Shown here piece by piece: positions 62,830 through 64,000 of a stretch of 64,000 bases of DNA. A program made the translations under genes and the position numbers. The stretch comes from Colwellia sp. (GTDB lineage Bacteria > Pseudomonadota > Gammaproteobacteria > Enterobacterales > Alteromonadaceae), in assembly GCA_029938115.1 (NCBI GenBank), contig JAPYOP010000005.1, positions 4,623 to 68,622 on the forward strand, written 5' to 3'. The stretch's first letter is position 1. Every line of letters starts with the position of its first letter. Below the pieces are notes generated by a model that was given only the letters and a program-made list of their open reading frames with translations, had not been told where the DNA came from and searched no databases.

Positions 62830-64000
62830 ATGCGAGTAGCCGTTGCGCAGTTTGCCACCTCTTTAAATGTTCAAGAAAACCTAGCAAGCTGTATTCGTAT
62901 GATAAAAGAGGCCGCAGTATGCGAGCCGTCCCTCATTGTGCTTCCCGAGTATTGTAATAGCCAGTTTTGCAATGCCCATTCTTCCTACATTGATCATAAT
63001 CAAGCATGGAATGAAGCCCTATCTATTGATGGGGGTTTTTTACAACGCATAGCAGAGCAAGCGATAAAGCATAATTGCTATATTGTGATCAATGTAACTT
63101 TACGGCGAGAGCTTTCGGGTGCTTTTCAGAATAATAAACAAGCGGGGGTCATTGAGCCAAAAATGAAATCATCTGCCAAATCAAATATTAGTGTTACTTC
63201 ATGTTTATTTTCACCGCTTGGGATACTCATTCACCAAGAAGATAAAAAAACATTAGTGGGATATGAAAATGACTTCTTTATTAGCGCCGATAACTTAACC
63301 GACAACATAAGTGAGAACTTAACTGAAAACTTAGATGTAAATAATGCAGAGGTGACAACTACGCCTGTTGGGAAACTTGGACTTTTAGCCGGTAGCGATG
63401 ATATGACCTATAAGGCATCTCGTGATTTAGCCACTGGTGGCGCGCAATTACTGTGTCATTCAATGAGCTCATTCTCACTTGATCAAAGTAACTTACATGG
63501 CCCCGCACGAGCGAGCGAAAACAAAGTTTTTTTAGCATCGGCAAATAAAGTTGGTTCACTTTTACAACAAGGAAAATCACAAGGGCTCCTTTCACAAGAG
63601 AATCCTTCACAAGAGCTGCTTGTTGGTATTGGTCGAAGCCAAATAATCTCCCCTGATGGCAAAATATTAGCAAAAATGATGGACGATGAAGCAGGTTTTG
63701 TTTTTGCTGATCTTGATTTAGCCGACTTGGCACGGTGCAGCATTAAAAATAAATCCCGCCCTGATGGCACCGAACTCATTAAGCAGCTTCGTCCTGAACT
63801 TTATCAAGAGCTGACGCTACCGAGGAATAAAATACTTCAGCATAACGTTGCTGATAGTGAAGGAAGAACTAAGGTTCCTGTTACGGCCAATGTCGCGATA
63901 TTTGCAACCTATAAATCTAACGAGCAAGCTATTGAAGATGTTTGTCATTACATTGAAAACAACCTTAGCGATATTATTCAATTACCCGAGTTGTTCTTTG
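62830..64000 (+). CDS. Carbon-nitrogen hydrolase (nitrilase) family protein, apparently tandem-domain, partial at window edge
   Basis: Own translation: MRVAVAQFATSLNVQENLASCIRMIKEAAVCEPSLIVLPEYCNSQ...; a second domain seems to start at VPVTANVAIFATY...IIQLPELFF; no stop before 64000. Confidence 0.8.
   Translation, partial: MRVAVAQFATSLNVQENLASCIRMIKEAAVCEPSLIVLPEYCNSQFCNAHSSYIDHNQAWNEALSIDGGFLQRIAEQAIKHNCYIVINVTLRRELSGAFQNNKQAGVIEPKMKSSAKSNISVTSCLFSPLGILIHQEDKKTLVGYENDFFISADNLTDNISENLTENLDVNNAEVTTTPVGKLGLLAGSDDMTYKASRDLATGGAQLLCHSMSSFSLDQSNLHGPARASENKVFLASANKVGSLLQQGKSQGLLSQENPSQELLVGIGRSQIISPDGKILAKMMDDEAGFVFADLDLADLARCSIKNKSRPDGTELIKQLRPELYQELTLPRNKILQHNVADSEGRTKVPVTANVAIFATYKSNEQAIEDVCHYIENNLSDIIQLPELFF

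Noticed and set aside
63359-63779. Two overlapping minus-strand ORFs near the right edge
   Set aside because: Antisense to the nitrilase-family gene, which the track omits because it runs off the window

Overview
This 64 kb window is AT-rich and gene-dense. It looks like mostly core chromosome of a marine gammaproteobacterium, with gene content and intergenic repeats reminiscent of Colwellia or related Alteromonadales (an inference from memory, not a database result). Recognisable blocks: tRNA-Pro; tig-clpP-clpX-lon-hupB-ppiD; sapABCDF next to pspF and pspABC; an RND efflux pair with a divergent TetR; a LacI regulator with pgi, epd and tkt; an MASE1/CHASE sensor; MFS and RNase HI genes; an aldehyde dehydrogenase with an AraC regulator; an rbgA-type GTPase; a methionine gamma-lyase-like gene with tyrR; an M2 (ACE-like) peptidase; dsbB, nhaD, amtB and acs; an S9 peptidase; and a nitrilase-family gene running off the right edge. 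I see no CRISPR array, prophage, IS transposase or obvious defence island. I also do not see a clear-cut new multi-gene system. The signals most worth a second look are: (i) a 177-bp palindromic MITE-like repeat, two full copies plus a fragment, one abutting the pspF start; (ii) a second, 74-bp repeat in the clpX leader; (iii) a CHASE histidine-kinase homologue with Asn in place of the phospho-acceptor His; (iv) a nitrilase-family protein whose first domain seems to lack the catalytic Cys and carries in-frame repeats; (v) tRNA-like relics around tRNA-Pro; (vi) two minus-strand intrinsic terminators in an ORF-free gap, suggesting sRNAs; (vii) two small ORFs missing from the supplied track; (viii) heptameric RTARCGA tandem repeats at two gene 3' ends.
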